Numbered from the stretch's first letter, positions 43,015 to 56,912 are shown. The stretch is DNA of 64,000 bases from Agromyces sp. 3263 (GCF_031456545.1 NZ_JAVDUV010000001.1:1612001-1676000), one strand, 5' to 3'. Made by a program: numbers and translations. Notes: generated by a model from the sequence alone, not told the origin.

Positions 43015-43067
43015 CATCGGCGTTCGACCCTGACGGGCCCACGAGACGACAAGGACGGAGCTGCACG

Positions 43068-44762
<1,695 letters not shown>

Positions 44763-44791
44763 ACGATCGCGGGCCGACCCACCGCGGGCTG

Positions 44792-44812
44792 ACCGAGCTC
44801 GCTCGGCTCGGT
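44792..44812. terminator. Stem-loop between convergent pknB and trpG
   Basis: ACCGAGC (44792-44798) is complementary to GCTCGGT (44806-44812) with a 7-base loop. It lies in the 69-base gap between the two convergent stops. Confidence 0.5.
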
Positions 44813-44831
44813 CTGATCTGCTCGGAATCGG

Positions 44832-45470
44832 TCAGCTCGCCCGCATCAGCGGGTTGAGGTGCGCTGCGCGCTCTCGCGCCGAGGGCAGTCCGGCGACGGC
44901 CAGCCAGTTGCCGAGCATCCGATAGCCGCCCTCGGTGAGCACCGACTCGGGGTGGAACTGCACCCCGAAGATGGGTGCGCTCTCGTGGCGCAGGCCCATG
45001 ATCACCCCACCCTGCGTGCGGCTGGTGATGACGAGGTCGTTCGGCACGGTGCCGTCGACGACGGCGAGCGAGTGGTACCGCGTCGCCGTGAACGGCTGGG
45101 GGACCCCGTCGTAGAAGGCGCTGTCGTCGTGCGTGATGCGCGAGGTCTTGCCGTGCATGAGCTCCTCGGCGTTGGTGACCGTCGCACCGAAGGCCTCGGC
45201 GATCGCCTGGTGTCCGAGGCAGACCCCGAGGATCGGCTGCCCCGAGGCGAGCGCCGCGTTCACCACCGGGATCGAGACGCCGGCGTCCGACGGCTTGCCG
45301 GGCCCGGGCGAGATGAGCACCGCGTCGTACTCCGCGATCCGCTCGGGCACGTCGGTCAGGGCGATGTCGTCGTTGCGCACCACCTCGGTCTCGGCACCGA
45401 GCTCTTGCAGGTAGCCGTTCAAGGTGTAGACGAAGCTGTCGTAGTTGTCGACGACGAGTACTCGGGTCAT
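44832..45470 (-). CDS. trpG: Anthranilate/aminodeoxychorismate synthase glutamine amidotransferase (component II)
   Basis: This 212-residue class I glutamine amidotransferase has the catalytic Cys in ILGVCLGHQAIAEAFG and the His-Glu pair in GVQFHPESVLT. It supplies ammonia to component I to make anthranilate or 4-amino-4-deoxychorismate for tryptophan or folate. In actinobacteria this origin-proximal copy usually serves as TrpG/PabA without component I beside it. ATG 45470 overlaps the stop of the 52-residue membrane protein by ATGA. Confidence 0.94.
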   Translation of the reverse strand: MTRVLVVDNYDSFVYTLNGYLQELGAETEVVRNDDIALTDVPERIAEYDAVLISPGPGKPSDAGVSIPVVNAALASGQPILGVCLGHQAIAEAFGATVTNAEELMHGKTSRITHDDSAFYDGVPQPFTATRYHSLAVVDGTVPNDLVITSRTQGGVIMGLRHESAPIFGVQFHPESVLTEGGYRMLGNWLAVAGLPSARERAAHLNPLMRAS

Positions 45471-45625
45471 GTATCCACCGTGACTTCGATCGGGTTGATG
45501 ATGGCGTCGACCCAGGGGAACACCCAGGTGAAGAGGACGAAGACGACGGCGACGAGGAGGATGAGCACGAGGAGGATCCGCACCCACACCGGTCCGGGAA
45601 GCACACGCCACAGTGCACCGTACAT
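45467..45625 (-). CDS. Small membrane protein, 52 residues
   Basis: The frame starts MYGALWRVLPGPVWVRILLV and continues as one strongly hydrophobic helix (about residues 15-40), ending IEVTVDT. It starts 3 bases after the sortase stop and its stop overlaps trpG by ATGA, so it is in a tight sortase-to-trpG transcript. I recognise no family. The position between a class E sortase and TrpG is, as far as I recall, conserved in related genomes, which supports it as a real gene. Confidence 0.75.
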   Translation of the reverse strand: MYGALWRVLPGPVWVRILLVLILLVAVVFVLFTWVFPWVDAIINPIEVTVDT

Positions 45626-45628
45626 GGC

Positions 45629-46432
45629 TCAGGACCCCCAGGTGGCGACGACGTCGGCGATCTCGGCCGGCGGACCGGCGGTGCTCGGCTGCCACGATTC
45701 GAGCACGCCGTAGGCGATGATGCGCTCCGCCGTGGAGTAGAGCGGGTTGCAGCTCGTGAGGGTCACGATGCGATCGGTCGGCTGCAGGTCGGGATGGTGC
45801 GGCACCGGCGCGAGCACGTCGACGGTCGAGGGGGTCACGTACTCGAAGTCGCGGAAGCGGTAGGTGTACCAGCCGTCGGCGGTCTGGATGTAGATCGCGT
45901 CGCCCAGCTGCAGCTGTTCGATCTCGTGCATGCCGCCGCCGTAGGCGCTGCGGTGCGAGGCGATCGCGAAGTTGCCCACCTGGCCGGGCATCTGCGTGCC
46001 GGGGTAGTGTCCGATGCCGAGCTCGGTGCTGTTCAGCACGTTCAGGCCCGTGCCCTCGGCCACGCGTCGCTGCGAGTCCTCGCCGAAGCGGGGCACGTAC
46101 ATCACCGCGAACGCCTCGCCGTCGTCGTAGGTGGCGGGCCCGACGACCGGGTCGCCGTACGCCGCGGGGTCTGGGGCAGGGGCGTCCCCGCGTGCCGCCC
46201 TGCCCTCCTCGAGCCATTCCGCGCCGAGGTCGGATGCCGCGGCCGACTGCTGGCTCGCCATGATCGCGTCGTTCCACCACAACTGCCAGCCGAGGAAGAG
46301 GAGGATCAGCGCGCCGGCCGTGAGCAGCAGTTCGCCGAGGACGCCGACGACGCTCACCCGCCGAGGGCGAGCTGCGCGCTCTGCGCGCGCGGCCGCGCGC
46401 GACGCGTGGCGCGGCGGCGGTTCGGCGGACAT
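45629..46432 (-). CDS. Class E sortase
   Basis: The 267-residue protein has an N-terminal membrane helix (VVGVLGELLLTAGALILLFL). The sortase barrel has the catalytic Cys228 in VTLTSCNPLYS, Arg237 in AERII and His in IASHRSAYG. Class E sortases of high-GC Gram-positives attach proteins with an LAxTG motif to the cell wall. No substrate gene is adjacent. It starts a short transcript with the 52-residue protein and trpG. Confidence 0.93.
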   Translation of the reverse strand: MSAEPPPRHASRAAARAERAARPRRVSVVGVLGELLLTAGALILLFLGWQLWWNDAIMASQQSAAASDLGAEWLEEGRAARGDAPAPDPAAYGDPVVGPATYDDGEAFAVMYVPRFGEDSQRRVAEGTGLNVLNSTELGIGHYPGTQMPGQVGNFAIASHRSAYGGGMHEIEQLQLGDAIYIQTADGWYTYRFRDFEYVTPSTVDVLAPVPHHPDLQPTDRIVTLTSCNPLYSTAERIIAYGVLESWQPSTAGPPAEIADVVATWGS

Positions 46433-46503
46433 GAGGACGATTCTATTCGTCGCGGGCGACCCTCGGCTGGGAGTACCCGTCCGGCTCGGCTAGAATCGCC
46501 CGC

Positions 46504-46743
46504 ATGGCACGTACGAAATCATCGAAGCCCGCGCGCGCGGAGCAGGCGAGCGGCGAAGAAGCCCCCAATCCCGTCTGGTTCAAGCCCGTCATGTTCGGCT
46601 TCATGCTGCTCGGGCTCGCCTGGATCATCGTCTTCTACGTGAGCCAGGGCCGGCTGCCGATCGCCGACCTCGGTTCATGGAACATCCTCATCGGCTTCGG
46701 CATCGCGTTCGTCGGGTTCCTCATGACGACGCGCTGGCGCTGA
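46504..46743 (+). CDS. crgA: Cell division protein CrgA
   Basis: The protein has 79 residues with a basic N-terminus and two membrane helices: FKPVMFGFMLLGLAWIIVFY and NILIGFGIAFVGFLM. The NPVWFKPVMFGFMLLGL block and the SWNILIGFG block are CrgA hallmarks. It helps recruit PBP3 and other septal proteins in actinobacteria. It is divergent from the sortase gene. A 15-bp hairpin follows its stop. Confidence 0.95.
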   Translation: MARTKSSKPARAEQASGEEAPNPVWFKPVMFGFMLLGLAWIIVFYVSQGRLPIADLGSWNILIGFGIAFVGFLMTTRWR

Positions 46744-46756
46744 CGCACGAGCACCG

Positions 46757-46790
46757 AGAGCGGGCGGATGCTGCGGCATCCGCCCGCTCT
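46757..46790 (+). terminator. 15-bp stem-loop after crgA
   Basis: Arms 46757-46771 and 46776-46790 are exact complements with a 4-base loop. It begins 14 bases after the crgA stop. Confidence 0.8.
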
Positions 46791-46797
46791 GTGCGTG

Positions 46798-46900
46798 TTC
46801 TCCACAGGTTATGCACACCCATGAATGTGCCCGTGTCCCCTGTATTGGCGTCAACTACAGCCGTGTAATTCTCCCCAGCTGTGGATGCGGCTGTGGATAA
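46798..46900. promoter_or_regulatory. Cluster of DnaA-box-like sequences outside oriC
   Basis: TTCTCCACA (46798-46806, 8/9), TTATGCACA (46809-46817, full TTATnCACA match), TGTGGATGC (46880-46888, 7/9) and TGTGGATAA (46892-46900, perfect box on the minus strand) lie in the gap between convergent crgA and rhomboid genes. No promoter is expected there. This could titrate DnaA. Confidence 0.6.
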
Positions 46901-47764
46901 CTAGAAGGCGCCGATCTTCCACCGGGCGACGACCGTGCCGATGACGAAGAGCACGACGGTGAGCCCGATGAGCAGGCCGATCTGCAGGCCGCGCCGCGAT
47001 CGGCTGCGGGTCTCGAGGAGGATCAGCCCCACGAGCGCGCCACCGATCAGGCCTCCGAGGTGTGCCTGCCACGAGATATTGGCGCCCGGGATGAACCCGA
47101 TGGCGAGGTTGATGGCCAGCAGGATGTACAGCTGCGTCATGTTGCCGCCGAGGCGACGCTGGATGACGACGAACGCGCCCATGAGGCCGAAGATCGCTCC
47201 GGACGCCCCGAGCACCTGCGTCGTCGGCGCAGCGAACACGACGACCCCGACCGAACCGGCCAGCCCGCTGATGAGGTAGAGCGCCAGGAATCGCACGCGG
47301 CCGAGCATCGGTTCGAGCAGTCGCCCGAAGATCCACAGCGTGTACATGTTCAGGATGATGTGCACGAACAGCGACGTCGAGTGCAGGAACACCGACGTGA
47401 TCGCCCGCCACGGCTCGGGCAGTACCTCGGTCATGAAGACCGGACTGAAGAACAGCGCGTTCGTCACGCCGAGCCCGGGGATCCACTGCAGCAGGTACAC
47501 CAGCGCGGTGATGCCGATGAGGGAATACGTCACCACCGGCGCGCCGCGCCCGGCGGCCGAGCGGACGCGCGTCCATGCCGCAGGCTTGGTGCGGGGAGCC
47601 GTCGCCCGCTGCTCCCGCATGCACTCGGGGCAGATCACGCCGACGGGCGCCTGGGTCTGGCACTCGGGGCAGATGGTGCGCCCGCACCGCTGGCAGAGGA
47701 TGTAGCTCTGCCGGTCGGGATGCCGGTAGCAGAAGTTCGTGCGATCGGCGCCCGCGTCACTCAC
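46901..47764 (-). CDS. Rhomboid family intramembrane serine protease with N-terminal zinc-ribbon-like domain
   Basis: The 287-residue protein starts with a Cys/His-rich domain (about residues 12-50: CYRHPDRQSYILCQRCGR, then CPECQ and CPECM). A six- to seven-helix rhomboid domain follows. Catalytic Ser is in LGASGAIFGLMGAF and His in SWQAHLGGLIGG; the first-loop ALFFSPVFM and NMYTLWIFGR are also typical. It cleaves membrane proteins within the bilayer. GTG 47764 begins 7 bases after the cyclophilin stop. The Cys-rich module could bind zinc. Confidence 0.92.
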   Translation of the reverse strand: MSDAGADRTNFCYRHPDRQSYILCQRCGRTICPECQTQAPVGVICPECMREQRATAPRTKPAAWTRVRSAAGRGAPVVTYSLIGITALVYLLQWIPGLGVTNALFFSPVFMTEVLPEPWRAITSVFLHSTSLFVHIILNMYTLWIFGRLLEPMLGRVRFLALYLISGLAGSVGVVVFAAPTTQVLGASGAIFGLMGAFVVIQRRLGGNMTQLYILLAINLAIGFIPGANISWQAHLGGLIGGALVGLILLETRSRSRRGLQIGLLIGLTVVLFVIGTVVARWKIGAF

Positions 47765-47771
47765 CGGAGCG

Positions 47772-48311
47772 TCAGGCCTGCTCGATCGTGATGCTCTCGA
47801 TGACGACGTCCTCGAGCGGGCGGTCGCGACCGTCGGTGGGCACCGAGGCCAGCTTGTCGACGACGGCCTGGCTCGCGGCATCCGTCACCTTGCCGAAGAT
47901 GGAGTGCTTGCCCTGCAGCCACGTGGTGGGGCCGACGGTGATGAAGAACTGCGAGCCGTTCGTGCCGCGCCCGCCCTGGATGCCGGCGTTGGCCATCGCG
48001 AGCACGTAGGGCTCGGTGAAGTCGAGCTCGGAGTTGATCTCGTCGTCGAACTGGTAGCCGGGGCCGCCCACGCCCTGGCCCAGCGGGTCGCCGCCCTGGA
48101 TCATGAAGCCGGGGATGATGCGGTGGAACACGACGCCGTCGTACAGCGGGTCGTTCGACTTCTCGCCCGTGGCGGGGTGGGTCCACTCGATCTCACCGGT
48201 GGCGAGGCCGACGAAGTTCTTGACGGTCTTCGGGGCCTGGTGCCCGTACAGGTCGACCTTGATGGGTCCGAGGTTGGTGTTGAGGGTCGCGACTGCGGTG
48301 GGAATCGGCAT
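47772..48311 (-). CDS. ppiA: Peptidylprolyl isomerase, cyclophilin type
   Basis: This 179-residue cyclophilin has the active-site blocks VVFHRIIPGFMIQGGDP and GTNGSQFFITVGPTTWLQGK. It has no signal peptide and so is cytosolic, like mycobacterial PpiA. It catalyses cis-trans isomerisation of prolyl bonds. It is the first gene of a unit with the rhomboid gene and is divergent from the 180-residue gene. Confidence 0.94.
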   Translation of the reverse strand: MPIPTAVATLNTNLGPIKVDLYGHQAPKTVKNFVGLATGEIEWTHPATGEKSNDPLYDGVVFHRIIPGFMIQGGDPLGQGVGGPGYQFDDEINSELDFTEPYVLAMANAGIQGGRGTNGSQFFITVGPTTWLQGKHSIFGKVTDAASQAVVDKLASVPTDGRDRPLEDVVIESITIEQA

Positions 48312-48430
48312 GCCCTTATTCTGTCACGCGTGGATTCGTCAAGCGGCATGAAGGATTCCGACTCCCACCCCGTTTCCAGCCGTTTCGGTGGCAAGATGGA
48401 GGGGTTCGCTGCACAACGATGGAGGTCGAG

Positions 48431-48973
48431 ATGAGCCTGTCACGCAAGCGCCGGAAGGAACTCAAGCGGCTGCGCAGCAGTGCGGAGGAACTTTGGGGGG
48501 TCCAGCAGGATGTGCTGGAGCGCGCCAATGACGTCGCACAGGAGGCCAAGCGTCAGCTCGGCCATCTGACGCGCGAGGAGGTCGTTCCGCGCGTGCGCAC
48601 CGGCTACGAGAGCTACGTGCGTCCCGGAGTGGAGCAGGCCAAGGGCTACGTACGCGTCGCCGGCAGCTCTGCCGAGCGCACGCTGGGCAACGCACTCGGC
48701 TCGGTGCTCTCCATCGGCGACATCGCCAACGACGCGCGCGTTCGCCGTGCCGTCGAGCGCATCTCGCCGCGGGCCGCTGCGGTCGTCAAGGAGAAGAAGG
48801 GCACCGGGGTCGGCACCTACCTGGCGATCGGCGCGGGCATCATCGCCGCGGCCGGCGTCGCGTACGCCGTCTGGCAGACGTTCCGCGCCGACGACGAGCT
48901 GTGGGTCGCCGACGATGAGCCGACGCCGTCGACGAGTGCGACGACGAGCAGCTCGACGACCCCGTCGATCTGA
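48431..48973 (+). CDS. Conserved hypothetical protein with coiled coil and C-terminal membrane helix
   Basis: The protein has 180 residues. The first 60 are basic and helical (MSLSRKRRKELKRLRSSAEEL, then VLERANDVAQEAKRQLGHL), followed by an Ala-rich region. A likely membrane helix, YLAIGAGIIAAAGVAYAVW, lies near residues 133-151. The tail is acidic and Thr/Ser-rich. I know no function. GGAGG 5 bases before ATG 48431 fixes the start. It is divergent from ppiA. Confidence 0.75.
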   Translation: MSLSRKRRKELKRLRSSAEELWGVQQDVLERANDVAQEAKRQLGHLTREEVVPRVRTGYESYVRPGVEQAKGYVRVAGSSAERTLGNALGSVLSIGDIANDARVRRAVERISPRAAAVVKEKKGTGVGTYLAIGAGIIAAAGVAYAVWQTFRADDELWVADDEPTPSTSATTSSSTTPSI

Positions 48974-48982
48974 GCTGAATTT

Positions 48983-49017
48983 CGAAGGCCCCGCCTGTGA
49001 CACAGGCGGGGCCTTCG
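48983..49017 (+). terminator. Very strong 17-bp stem-loop terminator
   Basis: Positions 48983-48999 and 49001-49017 are exact complements with a single base between them; in RNA the apex would open to a small loop. It lies 9 bases after the stop. Confidence 0.88.
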
Positions 49018-49104
49018 TCATGCCCGGATGCCTCTCACGGGAGCGCCGTGCCGGCGCCCACGCTCAGGGCTGGCACTGATTTCCGACGAATCTGGGAAAT
49101 CGCC

Positions 49105-49134
49105 TTGCGTCGGGCCTGAATTCCCCGCTAGTCT
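49105..49134 (+). promoter_or_regulatory. Promoter of the leader-peptide gene
   Basis: TTGCGT (49105-49110) and TAGTCT (49129-49134) are separated by 18 bases, about 45 bases before the small peptide start. Confidence 0.5.
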
Positions 49135-49179
49135 CAACTCTCGGTCAGACACACGCAGAACCGAGAGGAGTTGATACCC

Positions 49180-49251
49180 ATGATGCAGTCACAGCAGCCC
49201 ATCTTCACGGCGCGGCGCACGGGAGTCCTCCTCACGCAGCCGGCCTGCTAG
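49180..49251 (+). CDS. 23-residue possible leader peptide
   Basis: The frame ATG 49180 to TAG 49251 encodes a peptide beginning MMQSQQPIF and ending LLTQPAC. GAGGAG (49165-49170) is 9 bases upstream, a strong ribosome site for so short a frame. A promoter-like pair is also present. The last residue is Cys. A TTCG-capped hairpin follows 61 bases downstream, and the next gene starts 333 bases later. It may regulate that gene by attenuation, or be a free small protein. Confidence 0.5.
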   Translation: MMQSQQPIFTARRTGVLLTQPAC

Positions 49252-49584
49252 TTCGCCCCGTCGTCACGCGCTCCTGCGCCTGACCGGCACCGCGCCCCAC
49301 ACGGCGTGACCGCGCGGCATTCGTGCCGCGGCATCCGTCGCCTCGCGATCTGTTCGATCGTCGGGCCCACGGTCGCCACCGCGAATCGGGATCCTCCGAT
49401 TCCCACTCCCCACTCCGCCATCGCGCCTCGCGTGCCCGGAGTCTTCGACGTGCGTTGCTCGCGCCCGGTCCGTCCGCGAGCCGCCGGTACCACCGCACAC
49501 CGCACCACCGACGGACCACTCGCTCGCTCGGCACCGTGTCGACGGGCTTCATCTCCCGCACCACCATCCAACGAAGGAATCACC
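49252..49584 (+). other. Gene-free 333-base leader with a TTCG tetraloop hairpin
   Basis: No frame here looks coding in codon use. CGCGGCA (49313-49319) and TGCCGCG (49324-49330) pair around TTCG, a very stable RNA hairpin. The end holds GAAGGA (49573-49578), the ribosome site of the following gene. It is a candidate 5-prime regulatory leader; no known riboswitch was recognised. Confidence 0.45.
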
Positions 49585-49833
49585 GTGAACACGAGTTCTC
49601 TCACCGCCGGTTCGGCTCACCAGGGCCAAGCCACCGAACTGCGTGCCCAGGCACGCCAACTGCACGAGCGACTCGCGCGTCGTGCGGGTCTCGCGCTGCT
49701 CGCGTGGACCCGCCGACAGGACGAGCGCCGTGCGCATGACGCGGTGCACCTGCGCCGTCACACCGCTCGGGCAGCCGAGCGTGCACACCAGGACCAGTAC
49801 CGTCTGGTCACCCTCGCCACCCCGCTCGCCTGA
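49585..49833 (+). CDS. Hypothetical basic helical protein, 82 residues
   Basis: GTG 49585 is preceded at 6 bases by GAAGGA. The product is rich in Arg, Ala, Gln and His, with long helical stretches such as ATELRAQARQLHERLARRAG and RRHTARAAERAHQDQ. It may be an RNA- or DNA-binding helix pair, but no family is recognised. The frame continues open upstream but with non-coding composition. A long imperfect terminator follows. Confidence 0.6.
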   Translation: MNTSSLTAGSAHQGQATELRAQARQLHERLARRAGLALLAWTRRQDERRAHDAVHLRRHTARAAERAHQDQYRLVTLATPLA

Positions 49834-49851
49834 TCATGGGTAGCGGAATCA

Positions 49852-49906
49852 CCGAGCCCCCCGCGGAGCGACCTCGTCTCGAGGACAGGATCCGCGGGGG
49901 CCTCGG
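49852..49906 (+). terminator. Two-part stem-loop terminator
   Basis: Outer arms 49852-49867 and 49891-49906 pair at 15 of 16 positions. An inner hairpin CCTCG/CGAGG sits at 49872-49884. It begins 18 bases after the 82-residue gene and faces the convergent Nudix gene. Confidence 0.75.
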
Positions 49907-49995
49907 CTGCACAGGCCGGCGTCGAGAGCGCATCAGCGGCCCTCGCCGCTGCGTCGTCGCCGCCGGCCTGCGCGCGTGATGCGACCCGTCGCTCG

Positions 49996-50463
49996 TCAGT
50001 CCTCGGCCGGAGTCGCCGGAGGGGCTGGCGGCGCCACGCCGTCGGCGGGCTCGGCTTCGTTGAGGCGAAGCCCGATGTCGAGCAGGCTCACCCGGTGCAA
50101 CCGGGGCACCTCGGCGACCGGGAACCAACGCGCCTCATCGCTCGAGCCGCCCACCTCATTGCGGAGTTCGCCGGCGACCACCGTCGCGCGGTACACGATG
50201 CGCATGGCGTAGAGCGGATCGGTGCCCGAGTGGCGTCTGGCCGCGGGCACGACCATGGTGTCGATGCCGAGCAGTTGGTCGATGGATGCCTCGTAGCCGG
50301 TCTCCTCGAAGATCTCGCGCTTCGCCGCGGCGACGGGATGCTCCGCCTCCTCGATGCCACCCCCGGGCAGGGTCCAGCCCGACCGTCCGTGCTCGTTCCA
50401 GTGCGACAGCAGGATCTGCCCGTCGCGGATGATCACGCCATACGCGGCGATGCGGATGTCCAT
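49996..50463 (-). CDS. Nudix hydrolase
   Basis: This 155-residue protein has the full Nudix box: GGGIEEAEHPVAAAKREIFE followed by ETGY, fitting Gx5Ex7REUxEExGU. The fold starts at MDIRIAAYGVIIRDGQILL. It should hydrolyse a nucleoside diphosphate linked to another group; substrate is unknown. The tail is Pro/Ala-rich. It follows a 295-residue orphan on the same strand by 39 bases and may share its transcript. Confidence 0.92.
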   Translation of the reverse strand: MDIRIAAYGVIIRDGQILLSHWNEHGRSGWTLPGGGIEEAEHPVAAAKREIFEETGYEASIDQLLGIDTMVVPAARRHSGTDPLYAMRIVYRATVVAGELRNEVGGSSDEARWFPVAEVPRLHRVSLLDIGLRLNEAEPADGVAPPAPPATPAED

Positions 50464-50502
50464 CCCGACACTGTACCCGTGGCCCCTCGCAGCCGGTCTG
50501 CG

Positions 50503-51390
50503 TCACCCGCCCCAGAAGATCCCGCCGCCGTGCGGCAGCAATGGCACGGCGAGGAACCGGAAGTCCGCGTGGGCGACCCCGAGCGGTTCGGCGACGCTCG
50601 AGTCGCTCGGCAGCAGCTCACCGGCGTCCCATGCGGAGTCCCCAGGCGCCCGCGTCTGCGACCAGACCGCGCGCGCCTGGGCTGGACTCAGCACGAAGCA
50701 GGCCGTCCCGGGACCTCGTTCGATGTGATGACCGTCCTGCCCGAGGTAGGGGCTGATGTCGTCGACCGCATCGACCGCGAAGCTGAGGACGCGGCCGGCA
50801 CGGAAGAGCGCCTGCTGCTCGGGAGGCAGACGACGCCAGATCGATCCCACGTCTCCCAGCACCTCCCCGTGTCGGGAAGTGCCGTCCGCGTCGATCTTGC
50901 ACACGGCGTACCGCTCGGGCCGGACGACATCGGGGATGGGGTCGGACCACGCCGAGGCAGGCACGCTCATGCTCAGGTAGAGCTCCAGATCCTGCGGCGC
51001 GAGGATCCCGCGGCGAATGAGGTCCACGCCGTGGAGGCTGAGATGGCGTTCGAGGATGGGGCCGACATCGCGATGGGAGAGCACCCGTCCGTCGTCGTAC
51101 ACGAAGATCCAGCCCTCGTGGATCCTGGCCCACACGGCGACGACTTGGGGCGTGTCCGCGGTTACGGGAGCCGCGGGTATCCCGTCGTGCACGGCGACGA
51201 CGTCGGGTGTGGCCATGGTCGTGCGAGCCGCGGATGTCCCGTCGCCGGGCACGTCGGGCCCATCCGCCGGAGGGCCGGCCTGCCCCGCGACGATCGCGAT
51301 CGCACCTGCTGCCAACGCGAGCGCCGAGGCCGCGGCGATCCACGCCAACCGGGCTCGCCCCGGTGGTCTCGGTGGTTCAGCGGTGATCAT
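50503..51390 (-). CDS. Hypothetical membrane-anchored secreted protein
   Basis: The 295-residue protein has a basic N-terminus and a membrane or signal-anchor helix (LAWIAAASALALAAGAIAIV, about residues 15-34). An external domain of about 240 residues follows, with EGWIFVYDDGRVLSHRD and ERYAVCKIDADG. No family was recognised. The start at ATG 51390 is preceded by GGAG; the longer frame runs into the tRNA-Ala gene and is false. A 10-bp palindrome lies just upstream. Its composition matches the neighbours. Confidence 0.65.
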   Translation of the reverse strand: MITAEPPRPPGRARLAWIAAASALALAAGAIAIVAGQAGPPADGPDVPGDGTSAARTTMATPDVVAVHDGIPAAPVTADTPQVVAVWARIHEGWIFVYDDGRVLSHRDVGPILERHLSLHGVDLIRRGILAPQDLELYLSMSVPASAWSDPIPDVVRPERYAVCKIDADGTSRHGEVLGDVGSIWRRLPPEQQALFRAGRVLSFAVDAVDDISPYLGQDGHHIERGPGTACFVLSPAQARAVWSQTRAPGDSAWDAGELLPSDSSVAEPLGVAHADFRFLAVPLLPHGGGIFWGG

Positions 51391-51404
51391 CGTCGCCTGC
51401 TCCA

Positions 51405-51427
51405 ACTGATGAAGTCTCTTCATCAGT
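51405..51427. promoter_or_regulatory. 10-3-10 perfect inverted repeat before the orphan gene
   Basis: ACTGATGAAG (51405-51414) and CTTCATCAGT (51418-51427) are exact complements around TCT. It is 15 bases upstream of the orphan gene start, in its likely promoter or leader. It is AT-richer than its surroundings, as operators often are. Confidence 0.6.
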
Positions 51428-51506
51428 AGCACCAACAGATGTGAACCACGACCGAACGATCGGACGGGGTGCTGAGCGTGAGGCGGCCGGCATGCCGTGA
51501 ATACTG

Positions 51507-51579
51507 TGGAGCCTAGGAGATTCGAACTCCTGACATCCTGCTTGCAAAGCAGGCGCTCTACCAACTGAGCTAAGGCCCC
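51507..51579 (-). tRNA. tRNA-Ala (anticodon TGC)
   Basis: Acceptor GGGGCCT pairs with AGGCTCC, including the G3-T70 wobble that identifies alanine tRNAs. The anticodon loop is CTTTGCAA-like with TGC. The T-arm has GTTCGAATC. CCA is not encoded. Confidence 0.97.
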
Positions 51580-51621
51580 GGAGCGGATGCCGTGACATCC
51601 GCGGCTTTGGAATTATCGGAG

Positions 51622-51695
51622 TGGGGATACGAGGACTTGAACCTCGGACCTCTTCGTTATCAGCGAAGCGCTCTAACCGCCTGAGCTATATCCCC
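51622..51695 (-). tRNA. tRNA-Ile (anticodon GAT)
   Basis: Acceptor GGGGATA pairs with TATCCCC. The D-arm is AGCTCAGGCGGTTAGAGC, the anticodon loop contains CTGATAA (anticodon GAT) and the T-loop contains GTTCAAGTC. CCA is not encoded. The Ile-Ala pair next to gyrA is usual in actinobacteria. Confidence 0.97.
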
Positions 51696-51760
51696 GAATT
51701 TCGGCCGAAGGAAAGACTACCTGACGCTGCAGGAATCTCCGAATCGAGCCGAGCCTCGCG

Positions 51761-52165
51761 TCAGTTGTTGGTGAACCCGACGAGCAGGCCGCCGGTGATC
51801 TTGACGCTGAGGTTGTAGAGCACGGCGATGATCGCGCCGAGCGCGGTGGTCACGACGAGGTTGAGCAGGGCCGCGACGACCGCGAAGCCCATGACGTTGC
51901 CGAGTGAGAGCACCGACGTGAGGTCGCCGCTCGAGCCCGCGACATCCTGCACCAGGGAGTTGACCTGCTCGAAGATGCCGGTGGAGCTCAGCACCGTATG
52001 GATGAGGAACGTCACGACGATGCTGATCACCGCGAAGCAGACGGCCACGAGGAACGAGAGCTTCACCGCCGACCAGAAGTCGATGTAGACCAGGCGCAGG
52101 CGCACCTGCTTTGCCGGGGGCCGGCGGTTGGACTTGCGGGCCAGCTTCTCGGCGACGCTACTCAT
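51761..52165 (-). CDS. DUF3566 domain membrane protein
   Basis: This 134-residue protein has a basic N-terminus and two membrane helices (VKLSFLVAVCFAVISIVVTF and a second near residues 90-115). RLVYIDFWSAVKLSF and the NVMGFAVVAALLNLVVTTAL block are DUF3566 signatures. It lies directly downstream of gyrA in most actinobacteria; the mycobacterial relative (CwsA region) affects cell shape, but no activity is proven. It starts 6 bases after the gyrA stop. Confidence 0.92.
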   Translation of the reverse strand: MSSVAEKLARKSNRRPPAKQVRLRLVYIDFWSAVKLSFLVAVCFAVISIVVTFLIHTVLSSTGIFEQVNSLVQDVAGSSGDLTSVLSLGNVMGFAVVAALLNLVVTTALGAIIAVLYNLSVKITGGLLVGFTNN

Positions 52166-52171
52166 AGACGG

Positions 52172-56912
<4,741 letters not shown>

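Noticed and set aside
46757..46790. Long hairpin after crgA considered as part of the DnaA-box element
   Set aside because: It is a plain 15-bp terminator stem directly after the stop and contains no box-like sequence.
49306..49584. Upstream extension of the 82-codon gene to a 175-codon frame
   Set aside because: The extension has non-coding composition and the GTG at 49585 has its own ribosome site.
51391..51564. Extension of the orphan anchored protein into the tRNA-Ala gene
   Set aside because: The extra residues are a translation of tRNA sequence; ATG 51390 precedes a normal signal-anchor helix.
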